A stretch of DNA of 64,000 nt. Origin: an uncultured Coriobacteriales bacterium (GTDB lineage Bacteria; Actinomycetota; Coriobacteriia; Coriobacteriales; UMGS124). A program made the position numbers and the translations under genes. A model generated the notes under the pieces. It saw only the letters and a program-made list of their open reading frames with translations, searched no databases and was not told the origin of the DNA. How positions within the stretch are numbered: the first letter of the stretch is position 1; each line of letters begins with the position of its first letter. The DNA is taken from the NCBI GenBank assembly GCA_902464015.1, contig CABQHM010000005.1, forward strand, positions 1 to 64,000, in the 5' to 3' direction. Below, in pieces: positions 36,083 through 44,346 of the stretch.

Positions 36083-36865
36083 TTAGTTCTTAAAGCGGGT
36101 TCCGGTGGAACGAGAAGCTGAGCCGGAACGGGGCGCGGCGGAACGTGCGGCATAAGCGGAATTGTCCTGGTGTGCTGCCGGTTCGCTCGAGCCATAGTAC
36201 GCACCGTAGCTGGAACCGTAGTAAGAGCCGCCCTGATGCGTGCAGAAGTTCATGCAGGTGCCGATGAGGTTGGCGTCTGCCTTGCGGAGCTGCTCGCAGG
36301 CGTATGCAATCTCGTCGCGGCGGGCGAGGTTCTCGCGAACAACGAGAATCGTCGCATCGGCGTGGCTGGCAAGCACCGCGGCGTCGATGAAGGCGTTGAC
36401 GGGCGGGGTGTCGATGACGATGTAGTCGAACATCTCCTCCATCTGCGCCAGGAACGACTGAAAGCGCTTCGAGGCAAAGATGTCAGCCGGGTTGGGGATG
36501 CTCGGCTCGATGTCAATGATGCTGAGGCTTTGCACGGGCGTGGGCGTGAGGACGTCCTCGAGCGGTGCCTGTTTGGAGAGCAGCGAGAAAAGGCCTGCCT
36601 TGGGATGCAGGTTGTAGCGGGAGGCGACGGAGCGGTTGCGCGTGTCGCAGTCAACAACGAGGGTGCGCTTGCCGCTTGAGGCCATAGCCTGGGCGAGGTT
36701 GCAGGCTACCGCCGACTTTCCTTCATTGGGGACGGCGGAAGTGATGACGATAGACTTCACCGGCCTGTCCATGCTTGCAAAGCGAATGTTTGCCAGCAAG
36801 GTGGTGGCTGCATTTTGAATAGTCGCAATATTGTGGGCGTAGCTGCCGTTCTTTTGCTTTGCCAT
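36083..36865 (-). CDS. CpsD/CapB-type BY-kinase (tyrosine autokinase)
   Basis: 260 residues. Walker A AVPNEGKSA (44-52), Walker A' VVDCD (70-74), Walker B YIVIDTPP (148-155), and a C-terminal Tyr cluster YYGSSYGAYYG (215-225) as autophosphorylation sites. The final 35 residues are Ser/Arg/Ala-rich. It needs the transmembrane activator encoded immediately upstream (CpsC-like). Regulates exopolysaccharide or teichoic-type polymer assembly in relatives. Confidence 0.92.
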   Translation of the reverse strand: MAKQKNGSYAHNIATIQNAATTLLANIRFASMDRPVKSIVITSAVPNEGKSAVACNLAQAMASSGKRTLVVDCDTRNRSVASRYNLHPKAGLFSLLSKQAPLEDVLTPTPVQSLSIIDIEPSIPNPADIFASKRFQSFLAQMEEMFDYIVIDTPPVNAFIDAAVLASHADATILVVRENLARRDEIAYACEQLRKADANLIGTCMNFCTHQGGSYYGSSYGAYYGSSEPAAHQDNSAYAARSAAPRSGSASRSTGTRFKN

Positions 36866-36869
36866 TGCT

Positions 36870-37526
36870 TTAGCCCTTCTTTACTGCGGGGAACTGGCCG
36901 ATTACGGGGATGCCAAGAAGCCTCTCGACCTCATCGGAGTTGGAGACGCGCGTGTTGAGCATGTCCATGAGCACGACGATGGCAATCGCGAGGAAAAGGC
37001 CGGCCAGGAAGGCCACGGCGACATACATGGGGCGGTTGGGGCCGCTCGGGTTGCTGGGGGTGGCTGCCTTGTCGACGACGTTGACGCTGCGCACGTCCAT
37101 GACCTGCTGGGCAACGGTGGAGACCTCGGAGGCGATGGCGTTCGCGACGTCAGCGGCCTGCTGGGGATCCTTGCCCGTCACGGAGAGGGTGATGACGCGC
37201 GTGGTGGTCTGGCTGTTGACGGAGACCTTGAACGCGTTGAGGTTCTCAAGCCCGAGGTCCTCGGCTGCGCCCTTCATGACACGGTCGGACTTGATAAGGG
37301 CCGCGATGTCATTGCTCACGAGCTGGCTGGCGTTCAGCGTGCTGTTGAGGTTCGTGCTGCTGTCGGACGCGTTCTCAGCGAGAACGTAGAGGCTTGTCGT
37401 GGCCGTGTAGGTGTTCGACATCATCGTGTAGCAAACGCCCGCCGCAGCGATTGCGCACACGATGGGAAGCGCGATCACCAAGAAGAGATGGCGCTTGAGA
37501 AGATGAAGAAGCTCAAGTAGTGTCAT
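36870..37526 (-). CDS. CpsC/Wzz-type polysaccharide co-polymerase, kinase activator
   Basis: 218-residue membrane protein with two transmembrane segments (about 15-34 and 165-185) around an extracellular Wzz domain and a short cytoplasmic C-terminus (LLGIPVIGQFP) that activates the BY-kinase. The P-rich SNPSGPNRPMYVA motif before TM2 is typical. First gene of the cassette; only 4 bases separate it from the kinase gene. The 150-base upstream region is AT-rich and should hold the promoter. Confidence 0.9.
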   Translation of the reverse strand: MTLLELLHLLKRHLFLVIALPIVCAIAAAGVCYTMMSNTYTATTSLYVLAENASDSSTNLNSTLNASQLVSNDIAALIKSDRVMKGAAEDLGLENLNAFKVSVNSQTTTRVITLSVTGKDPQQAADVANAIASEVSTVAQQVMDVRSVNVVDKAATPSNPSGPNRPMYVAVAFLAGLFLAIAIVVLMDMLNTRVSNSDEVERLLGIPVIGQFPAVKKG

Positions 37527-37679
37527 GTTCCTGCCTGTCTATGCTTTCGTGCTTGATATGTGCCATGTGTTACGCGAACCGAACAGTTAAGTATAAATCG
37601 TTATGCTCACAACATGTCTGCCGTATAAATACTAACAAGAATGAACATATGCTGAATTTGACATCTACCAGGTAGCTTC

Positions 37680-40229
37680 TTACATGCTCCTGCTTGAGTG
37701 GCAGGTGAGGTAGATGAGCTGGCGATCATGGGCGAGGTCTTTCACGAAGTCGAGTGCCTCGCCAAGATGGCGGTCGTCGAGGTTGACGAAGGGGTCGTCG
37801 AGGATGATGAAGGGCTGGGCCCCCTCAAAGAGGGCGTCGCCGAGCGCCATGCGCATGCAGAAGGCGATGACGTCGGAGTAGCCCTGGCTGAGCTCGCCGA
37901 TCTCGTGTGTGCGACCCTGCTGGCGGATGACGGCACCGGTCGTCTCGTCCACGGCCACGCCTGAGGCTGCGATGCCGCTGAACCGCTCGATGTAGGAGGC
38001 GAAGCTCTTCTCCACGGCCTCGCTGTCGGCCTGGGTGGCGGGGCCGTAGGGCGGGGGACCGTAGGTGGCCACGAGCTCTCGGAGCTGCGCGCGCACGGCG
38101 TCGAGCTTGGCCTGGACCACGGGATAGCGCGCGGCTGCGCCAGCGAGGTTCTCGGCAAACGCGCGGCTCACTTTTTGGACGGGCCAACCGTGCCGCGCGC
38201 ACACCTGCTCGAGGTTGCGCTGTGCCTCTTCCTTGCAGGCCGCGCTGGTCCCCTGGCCCGAATCTGCGGCGGCGAGCATGCGCTGTGCCTCTTGATAGGC
38301 GCTCACGGTGCCCGCAAGGTTCGAGAGCAGGGCGCTTGCGTTTGCGGGGCTCGCGTTGTCGTAGTAGGGCGAGAGGAACTCTACCAGCTTGTTTTCGAGT
38401 TCGGTTGCGCGTGTGGCCCTCTCTGCGGCCTGGGATGCGGCTGCGTCGCGGGCGTTCGTGAGGCGCTCGTAGGTCTTCATGTTCGTTTGGAGGGTCATGA
38501 GGCCCTGCTGCGGGTCGTCTCCGGAGATGCCGTACCGTGCGAGGAGCTCGTCGAGCTCGCTGCGCAGGGGAGCGGCCTCTTCCTCAAGTTCCTCGGCCTG
38601 TATGCGGCCGCGATCGGCGCGTTCGGTGAGTCTTACGAGCTCCGTCTTGAGGCGCTCGATGGCGTCGACGGCCGTGGCGGGCTCGACTCCGCGCGCATAG
38701 GTCGAGGTGAACGCCTTTGCCTGCACCTCGAGGCCCTGGGCCTTGAGCTCGGCTTCGGTTGCCGCCTCATCGGTGCGGCGGTGAGCGCCCGACTTGCCCA
38801 GGACAACGAGGAGCAAGGCGATGATGAGGGCGCAGGTGCCCGCGATGGCCACGACGATGCCGGGAACGGGCAGGTAGAGTGCCACGGCAATGACGAGGCC
38901 AACGGCAAGCAGCGCCGCCCCTGCTCCGGCGAGCACTTTGGCGACGACCGCGCTGGCCCCCTCGGCGGCTCCGAGCTGCGCCGTGTCGAGACCGCGCGTC
39001 GCCTGGGCGCTGGCAAGCAGGCCTCGGCAGCGTCGGATGTCGTCGTCGGTGGGAATGCCAGCTTTGAAGTAGTTCTGCAGCATGGCGAGGCGCTGTTCGT
39101 CCTGGTCGCTGAGGTTTTGGCTTTGCAGGGCGCCGCGAATCTCGTTGAGCCTGGAGATGAGCTCCTGGCAGCGCGAGAGCTGCTCGGAGGTGGGCAGGCC
39201 GTCTTTGAACGTGGCGTGGAGTTCATCGAGACGTGTCTGTTCGGCGAGATCGATGCCCTGGGCGTCCTGCTGGGCGCGCACCTGCGTGAGTTCGGTTAGA
39301 ACCCGCTGGTAGGCGTCAATCTCGTCCATGCTGGGCAGGCCCGTCGTGAAACGCTGGGCGCTGCGGGCAACGAAGTCGCGCACGGCCTGCAGCTCCTGGG
39401 TCTGCGCCTGTGCCTGGTCAGCGGCACGGTCGATTTTGTCGAGCGCGGCGGTCAGCTCGTCGGGCGGCACGTTGCTCGGTTTGTCGTTGCCGAAGAGCCC
39501 CTCGATGCGGGCGAGCTCGTCGGCGTACTCGCGGCTGCGGTGGCAAAGATCTGCGTGCCTGGCGGAAACCTGGTCGGAGGCCGCGGGGCTCGGGGCGTCT
39601 TGCGAAGCCGTGGGGGCGCCCGTGAGCTTGGCGAGCATGCGCTGCGTGGGACGCGTGTGCGGGCCGGAGAGACGTGCCACATAGGTGCTGCGCTCGAAGG
39701 AATCGGCGTCCAGGCCGAAGACCTTGAAGCCGAGGTTGTCTTCGAGTTCGCGCACGCGTTGGCCGCTGGTGAGGTCGTACACGGCGAGGAAGTCGTCGCG
39801 CGACGTGGCGGCGAAGGCGCGCTCGACGCGGTAGGAGCCCGCCTGCCCCTCAAAGACCATCTCTCCGCCGTATGCGCCACCCTGCCAGGGGCGATAGCGT
39901 TCGCGAAGGTCTTGGCGGCCCATCTGGACAGCCTCGTCGTCGAAGCCGTAGAACATGGCGCGCACGAAGTTTGCAAGCGTCGTCTTGCCCACGCCGTTGG
40001 CGGCCTCAATGACATTGAGGCCGGGCTCGAAGTCGAAGTCTTGGTCGTGGAGCTTGCCGAAGTTGGCGATGTGGCAGCTCACGAGGCGAGTGAAGGCACC
40101 CTTGGTCGCGCCGGCATGGGCCGCCCCCGCGGAATGGTTTCCCTCGGGTTGAAACGCCTCGGCAAACCCGGCGCCTGGGAGGTCTAGCCGGTGGATGGGG
40201 CCCGCTGTTGTACGCTCGCCGTTTTGCAA
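37680..40229 (-). CDS. SMC/SbcC-like AAA ATPase, YhaN-like, with membrane segment
   Basis: 849 residues. N-terminal FTRLVSCHIANFGKL (about 37-51) and Walker A AANGVGKTT (about 74-82). Long coiled coils are interrupted by two adjacent hydrophobic helices (about 423-476). C-terminal signature ELSQGYSDVIAF (about 775-786) and Walker B PFIILDDPFVNLDD (about 803-816). Tandem 47-residue repeats begin at about 296, 343 and 390. The TTG start at 40229 is chosen because GAGGAG lies 6 bases upstream; an ATG at 40298 gives 23 more residues but has no ribosome site and nearly abuts the divergent Nudix gene. YhaN relatives act with a phosphoesterase in DNA metabolism; no such partner is adjacent. Confidence 0.75.
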   Translation of the reverse strand: MQNGERTTAGPIHRLDLPGAGFAEAFQPEGNHSAGAAHAGATKGAFTRLVSCHIANFGKLHDQDFDFEPGLNVIEAANGVGKTTLANFVRAMFYGFDDEAVQMGRQDLRERYRPWQGGAYGGEMVFEGQAGSYRVERAFAATSRDDFLAVYDLTSGQRVRELEDNLGFKVFGLDADSFERSTYVARLSGPHTRPTQRMLAKLTGAPTASQDAPSPAASDQVSARHADLCHRSREYADELARIEGLFGNDKPSNVPPDELTAALDKIDRAADQAQAQTQELQAVRDFVARSAQRFTTGLPSMDEIDAYQRVLTELTQVRAQQDAQGIDLAEQTRLDELHATFKDGLPTSEQLSRCQELISRLNEIRGALQSQNLSDQDEQRLAMLQNYFKAGIPTDDDIRRCRGLLASAQATRGLDTAQLGAAEGASAVVAKVLAGAGAALLAVGLVIAVALYLPVPGIVVAIAGTCALIIALLLVVLGKSGAHRRTDEAATEAELKAQGLEVQAKAFTSTYARGVEPATAVDAIERLKTELVRLTERADRGRIQAEELEEEAAPLRSELDELLARYGISGDDPQQGLMTLQTNMKTYERLTNARDAAASQAAERATRATELENKLVEFLSPYYDNASPANASALLSNLAGTVSAYQEAQRMLAAADSGQGTSAACKEEAQRNLEQVCARHGWPVQKVSRAFAENLAGAAARYPVVQAKLDAVRAQLRELVATYGPPPYGPATQADSEAVEKSFASYIERFSGIAASGVAVDETTGAVIRQQGRTHEIGELSQGYSDVIAFCMRMALGDALFEGAQPFIILDDPFVNLDDRHLGEALDFVKDLAHDRQLIYLTCHSSRSM

Positions 40230-40342
40230 TGTGTGCTCCTCGAAAGAGGTGGGATTCTGTCTTGCCAGGTGTGCAACATTCGCGTAAAAGCATACCATTG
40301 CAACGCCCGATTTTGAATCTCCGAACGTGCGAAGGATGGCAA

Positions 40343-40957
40343 ATGACCTGCCAAAAGTCTGATATCTCGGCCCTTTGCGGCGAAGCTGGCGCATCGAGCG
40401 ATGAACCGGCGGCCGCTTTGTGCGAGGCGCCTGCCGTGAAGCCCCCCGAGCCCATCGACGTCTACGACGCCGACCGCCGGCCGACGGGCCTCGTGATTGA
40501 TCGGCGTTCACAGCGCCTGGGCCAGGGCCAGTACATGCTGTACGCCATCGTGGTGGTGTGCGACGCGCGGGGGCGCATGCTCATCACGCGCCGCGCGCTC
40601 GACAAGGCGTGGGCGGCAGGCTGGTGGGAGGTGCCGGGCGGCGGCGTGTGCGCCGGAGAGACCACCCGCGACGCCGCCATTCGCGAGGCGGGCGAAGAAG
40701 TGGGGCTTGACCTTACGCGCGGCACGCTCGAGCTGCTCTGGTCCTATCGCAACGACGACCCGGGATACTCGGACAACTACTTCGCGGACATCTACCGAGC
40801 TACACTGGACTTTTCCGCTGCCGACGTACTTCTGCGCGAGCGCGAGGCAACCGACTTTGCGCTTGCGAGCTGGGACGAGGTGCGCGAGCTTGCCCAGCAG
40901 GGGCGTTTCTTGCATTACGAACGTCTGGCGCGGGCACTGGGGCATGAGGAGGAATAG
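40343..40957 (+). CDS. Nudix hydrolase
   Basis: 204 residues with a Nudix box GGGVCAGETTRDAAIREAGEEVGLDL at about 94-119 (split here by family pattern G-x5-E-x7-REAGEEVG). The N-terminal ~55 residues include a DVYDADRRPTG segment seen in isopentenyl-diphosphate-isomerase-like and YfcD-like Nudix proteins. The ATG at 40343 follows GAAGGAT. Divergent from the SMC-like gene. Substrate unknown. Confidence 0.82.
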   Translation: MTCQKSDISALCGEAGASSDEPAAALCEAPAVKPPEPIDVYDADRRPTGLVIDRRSQRLGQGQYMLYAIVVVCDARGRMLITRRALDKAWAAGWWEVPGGGVCAGETTRDAAIREAGEEVGLDLTRGTLELLWSYRNDDPGYSDNYFADIYRATLDFSAADVLLREREATDFALASWDEVRELAQQGRFLHYERLARALGHEEE

Positions 40958-40973
40958 GGCACGCACGCGATTA

Positions 40974-41133
40974 CAAGACAATCGCGAATCCCGGTGCTCC
41001 TGAATTATCGGAGGCGCTGAGACGCGAGGGGAAGTAATGCGTGTATGCAGCTGCAAGATACGTGCGGAGTCCGATGTTCCTGAGTTGCTGGAAGCATCGG
41101 GGTTTGAGGGGAAGTAGTGCGTGTGTGCGCCTG
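40974..41133. repeat. Two imperfect tandem 80 bp repeats
   Basis: Copies at 40974-41053 and 41054-41133. Both start CAAGA(C/T)A and share a core ending GAGGGGAAGTARTGCGTGTRTG; the period is exactly 80. They lie between the Nudix stop and the TetR gene. A weaker resemblance to the first part of the unit occurs near 44170-44200. No gene function is evident. Confidence 0.6.
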
Positions 41134-41141
41134 CTCTGCCG

Positions 41142-41192
41142 TTGACATAATTGTTGCCAGATTGTTACGCGCCTTGTGCTAGAGTGACCCGC
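41142..41192 (+). promoter_or_regulatory. TetR gene promoter region
   Basis: Perfect TTGACA -35 at 41142-41147 with a poor -10 about 17 bases on. ATTGTT occurs twice 12 bases apart (near 41150 and 41161), a possible autorepressor contact. The ribosome site is weak. Confidence 0.4.
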
Positions 41193-41915
41193 ATGAATAC
41201 GCAGACTCTTACGAGCGAGGCCGCTGAGCAGCCCGCCGCCGCACATGATACCGATGACCGTCGAGACCACATCCTCGAGGTGGCCATGGAGCTTTTCTCG
41301 CAGAAGGGCTTCGCCGGCACTTCGATGAGCGCCATTGCGCGCAAGGTGGGCATCGACCAGTCCACCATGTATTACTGGTTTAAGAGCAAGGAGCACTTGC
41401 TCGACGAAATCGTGAGCCTGCATGGCAAAACCGTCGAGTATGCCCAGCTCATGAGCGGCATGGACGGATCGTGGTCGGCTCGCCTGTACGCCCTGGTTTA
41501 TCACGACGTGCTCAACTTGTGTCTGCTGCCCGTGGACTTCTACGAGCTTGAGACTGCGGCTGGCAAGGATCGCTCGCGTTTTGGCGGCTTCTTCGACAAC
41601 TACCACAGCCTGGCAGCCATCATCCGCTCCCTTGTGGAGGGCGGCATTGCGGCGGGGGAGTTCGAACACCCCGACCCCTGGAGCTGCACCTTCAACATTA
41701 TGGTGTGCGACGAGGGCCTGCAGCACCGCTATCACCAGGGCAAGCAGGGCAAGCGCCTCTTCAACGACGGCTCGTCTCCTGAACATATCGACTGCTCGGC
41801 CGAGTCCTATGCTCGCATGGGTGCCTTCAACGCACTCAGCTGCCTTACAGGTTCGGGCAAAGTCATCCAGAAAGCCCACGACGAAGCCTCCTCTCACGGC
41901 TGGCTCGAGAGGTAG
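41193..41915 (+). CDS. TetR-family transcriptional regulator
   Basis: 240 residues. N-terminal HTH DHILEVAMELFSQKGFAGTSMSAIARKVGIDQSTMYYWFKSKEHLL (about 25-70 by family pattern) followed by a ligand-binding helical domain. A 24-residue acidic/Ala-rich N-terminal extension precedes the HTH. No adjacent efflux or catabolic gene suggests a target. Its neighbours are a Nudix gene and the repeat-flanked nuclease-like gene. Confidence 0.88.
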   Translation: MNTQTLTSEAAEQPAAAHDTDDRRDHILEVAMELFSQKGFAGTSMSAIARKVGIDQSTMYYWFKSKEHLLDEIVSLHGKTVEYAQLMSGMDGSWSARLYALVYHDVLNLCLLPVDFYELETAAGKDRSRFGGFFDNYHSLAAIIRSLVEGGIAAGEFEHPDPWSCTFNIMVCDEGLQHRYHQGKQGKRLFNDGSSPEHIDCSAESYARMGAFNALSCLTGSGKVIQKAHDEASSHGWLER

Positions 41916-42064
41916 GGCGCGGCTCCCTCGAGGCTTCGAAACCCTTCTTGCTGTGATTTGCGAGATGTCGCTGTGGGGCTCGCCCGCGTGGTCCTCTCAG
42001 CTGCGGCTTAACTCCGCAAGGTCGGTTACCGCAGCTTGTCGCTGGCGCCATAAGGCATTTTTGC

Positions 42065-42189
42065 CGTACGTTTGCGTTTTAATTTCACTGGGTCGAGTAG
42101 GGGTGCAGCCCGCACTGCCGTTACCTGGTGTTTTGCTGAGGTCAGTTGGGTGCTAGCATCTCCGGCCAGAATTAAAACGCAAACGTACG
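42065..42189. repeat. Hairpin-ended element E1 (125 bp)
   Basis: Perfect 20-base terminal inverted repeats: left arm 42065-42084 and right arm 42170-42189, both with TTTGCGTTTTAAT cores, around an 85-base interior. The interior holds GGTGTTTT (42127-42134) preceded by TACCT. It lies 10 bases beyond the stop codon of the minus-strand gene 42200-43363. It is homologous to E2 (43505-43636) in opposite orientation. Confidence 0.8.
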
Positions 42190-42199
42190 CCGTTTTTCG

Positions 42200-43363
42200 T
42201 CATGCCCTATGAAGCGAGCCCCAGCCTGCGAGCACTTCTTGTCTCAATTTGGCCGAAAGTTGCTTCTGCCGGTTCGACTTTGCGGGATGGGGTTTGCCGA
42301 GCATGCTGGAAATCGTCCTTGAAAGGGCGTCGAAGCGCGAAGCGTCTGCGAGTTGGCCATAGGTTATAGGGAGCACGTCGATACCCATGCGCCGCAGTGC
42401 GGCGGTGCGGTCTGAATCCGACAAGAAGCTGCCTTCGTTTTGATGAACGAGCGAACTTTGGCACTCAACATCCAGGCCCGACTCCCAGTATAAATCGCAG
42501 TAGCAGTTGTTTCTTTGGGCGAGAAGCTGTGCGTCGCGTGTCAAGGATATCTTCTTGTTGAAGGTGAACCCGCCATGCCCCTCTCCTCCAAGATTGCGGG
42601 CAAACCCTAAGAGCACGCCTGCCTGAACCTCGAGGGGAGAGGCTGCTCCGGCAATTACGAGGCCTGCTGCTTTAGCCAACCGCTTGCTTCCTCGTTTTGG
42701 GGCGCAGGCTGTTGCCGCATATGTTAGTTGCTTTACGGTAGCGAGTGCCGGACGTGACCAAAGACTGGTGAGATGGCCTTGCGAGTCGAGGCACGGTTTC
42801 CATCCCCCGATCGCCGGGATGCCCGTTCTGTTTTGAATCGTTTGCAGCCATTTGCAGATGAGGGGTGCCGCTTCGTATATGGCAAAGGAGCCACACAGCT
42901 CACTTGCAAGCAAAACTGTTTGGGTGAGGTTGGCTCGAGCGGCCATCTGCAAAAGAGCCAATGCAGGTGTGACGACACTGATTGATTCGCGGATTCGGAT
43001 TGTTCGACAGGCTGCTGTTTCAGGGTTCCACAATCGCGGGCGTAGAAGTGTTGACGTATGGCAGGCGCTGTGCTGGCTTACAAGAATGTCAACGGGGCCG
43101 TCATGGGTTGCTGCAATGAGTGGAATTGTTGGCCGAAGCAGCTCGACGGCTTCGCCCGACCCGCGCATAGAGGGGTTGGGCTGCAGGAACCGTCCACAGA
43201 GCGGAAGCTCCGCAAGCGTCGCCGCCCTGAAGGCCTCGAGCTCGCCGGGTCTGAGAATTCTGCGCAGCACGATGTCATCGCTCTTGCCTGCCAGCAGCAG
43301 GCGAACGATCGGTGGAATTCGCCAGTATTCGAATGCCGTTGTGTCGCAAATAGTTATATCCAT
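42200..43363 (-). CDS. Orphan protein with possible DUF559/Vsr-like nuclease C-terminus
   Basis: 387-residue cytosolic protein of unknown family. The N-terminus MDITICDTTAFEYWRIPP resembles the opening of AbiEi-like or Coriobacteriia orphan proteins. The central part is helical. The C-terminal third reads CDLYWESGLDVECQSSLVH, then DSDRTAALRRMGIDVLPIT, which fits the D-x(n)-E-x-Q strand pattern of DUF559/very-short-patch-repair-like endonucleases. The start at 43363 is chosen for the conserved opening; the ribosome site is poor and the frame is open 29 codons upstream. Flanked by inverted elements E1 and E2. Base composition is lower in GC than its neighbours, which suggests transfer. Confidence 0.5.
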   Translation of the reverse strand: MDITICDTTAFEYWRIPPIVRLLLAGKSDDIVLRRILRPGELEAFRAATLAELPLCGRFLQPNPSMRGSGEAVELLRPTIPLIAATHDGPVDILVSQHSACHTSTLLRPRLWNPETAACRTIRIRESISVVTPALALLQMAARANLTQTVLLASELCGSFAIYEAAPLICKWLQTIQNRTGIPAIGGWKPCLDSQGHLTSLWSRPALATVKQLTYAATACAPKRGSKRLAKAAGLVIAGAASPLEVQAGVLLGFARNLGGEGHGGFTFNKKISLTRDAQLLAQRNNCYCDLYWESGLDVECQSSLVHQNEGSFLSDSDRTAALRRMGIDVLPITYGQLADASRFDALSRTISSMLGKPHPAKSNRQKQLSAKLRQEVLAGWGSLHRA

Positions 43364-43504
43364 GCCACAAGAATGCACCAAACACCAGGCAGAATTGCCG
43401 AAAATATTAGGTGATTCATTTATGTATCCCACCGATGTCACGCAGCACACGCGGGCCTATGTCGGCTTGACACCATAGTGGCTGCTTGTGGCACAAAAAA
43501 GTAC

Positions 43505-43636
43505 GCGTGTTTGCGTTTTAATTTCTGCGTGACAAATGTGTTATGTGGCGCCTTTATAAAACACCTGGTAGATAAGTCGCTGCTTCTCGATGATGACGGG
43601 ATGCGGGGCTGTGCTCAGATTAAAACGCAAACACGC
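43505..43636. repeat. Hairpin-ended element E2 (132 bp)
   Basis: Perfect 18-base terminal inverted repeats (43505-43522 and 43619-43636) with TTTGCGTTTTAAT cores around a 96-base interior. AAAACACCTGGTA at 43558-43570 begins 35 bases inside the left arm; the inverted E1 carries AAAACACCAGGTA also 35 bases inside. The flanks are A6 on the left and T5 on the right. Located between the divergent nuclease-like and thioesterase genes. Confidence 0.8.
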
Positions 43637-43660
43637 AGTGTTTTTGCACGGCGACGCGCG

Positions 43661-43721
43661 TTGGGGCGGCTTGTGGATGCGTATAATCCGCTCGAAAATG
43701 TCAACGGCCGGTAATTCCGGC
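43661..43721 (+). promoter_or_regulatory. Promoter and leader hairpin of the thioesterase gene
   Basis: TTGGGG (43661-43666), 15-base spacer, TATAAT (43682-43687), then a short GCCGG/CCGGC hairpin at 43707-43721, and a GGAGG ribosome site before the ATG. Confidence 0.5.
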
Positions 43722-43737
43722 AGGACGGAGGACGAAG

Positions 43738-44157
43738 ATGGCGTCGCTTGTTCCTGAAGATGCGTCCCTTGAAGAGGTGCGGGAGGTTTTTTCGCGCGAC
43801 CGGTTTGCCAGCGAGGCATGCGGGTGCAGGGTCGTTGACTTCGCGCCTGGTCATGCCGTGTGCGAGTTCGAAGTGGGGCCGCAGCACCTCAATGGCATGG
43901 GGTCCGTCATGGGCGGAGCGATTTTTACGCTCGCCGACTTTGCCCTTGCCGTCGCGTGCAACATAGGCGAGGAACCGACGGTGTCGGTTTCCAACACAAT
44001 CGAGTTCCTTAGCTCTCCGAAGGGCACGCGTCTCACAGCCGTGTGCGATGCCGATAAGTCGGGGTCGTCTCTGGGTTTTTATACGTGTGACGTGCATGAC
44101 GACCTGGGCCGCCACGTGGCTCGTATGACGGCGACGTGTTTTAGAAGGCCCGCGTAG
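43738..44157 (+). CDS. PaaI-type hotdog-fold thioesterase
   Basis: 139-residue acyl-CoA thioesterase-like protein. The active-site segment LNGMGSVMGGAIFTLADFA (about 51-69) matches the NGxGxVHGGxxxxLxD hallmark, with Met in place of the usual His before GG. GGAGGACGAAG precedes the ATG. Single-gene unit. The acyl group is not predictable. Confidence 0.85.
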   Translation: MASLVPEDASLEEVREVFSRDRFASEACGCRVVDFAPGHAVCEFEVGPQHLNGMGSVMGGAIFTLADFALAVACNIGEEPTVSVSNTIEFLSSPKGTRLTAVCDADKSGSSLGFYTCDVHDDLGRHVARMTATCFRRPA

Positions 44158-44346
44158 GGCGAGGGCTGTGACGATAATCGCGAAACACTGATGCTGCTGA
44201 CCTCGCCATTGCCCCAGCTTGGAAGCCATCAACAAATCTATGATGCCTCAGAAAAAGACCTGCCTATACTCATGCGCGCCCCTGCGATAGCGTGAGGTGC
44301 ACAGCGGTTGAAACCAGTGTATCCAAACGGGGAAGGCGGGATTTGT

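Noticed and set aside
40230..40511. N-terminal extension of the SMC-like gene to 40511
   Set aside because: It would overlap the divergent Nudix gene and is Arg-rich shadow sequence; a TTG at 40229 has a good ribosome site.
42065..42189. E1 as a simple rho-independent terminator
   Set aside because: An 85-base loop is too large, and the related E2 lies between divergent genes where a terminator is not needed.
42065..43636. E1 and E2 as integron attC sites
   Set aside because: The arms lack the GTTRRRY/RYYYAAC core sites, and there is no integrase in the window.
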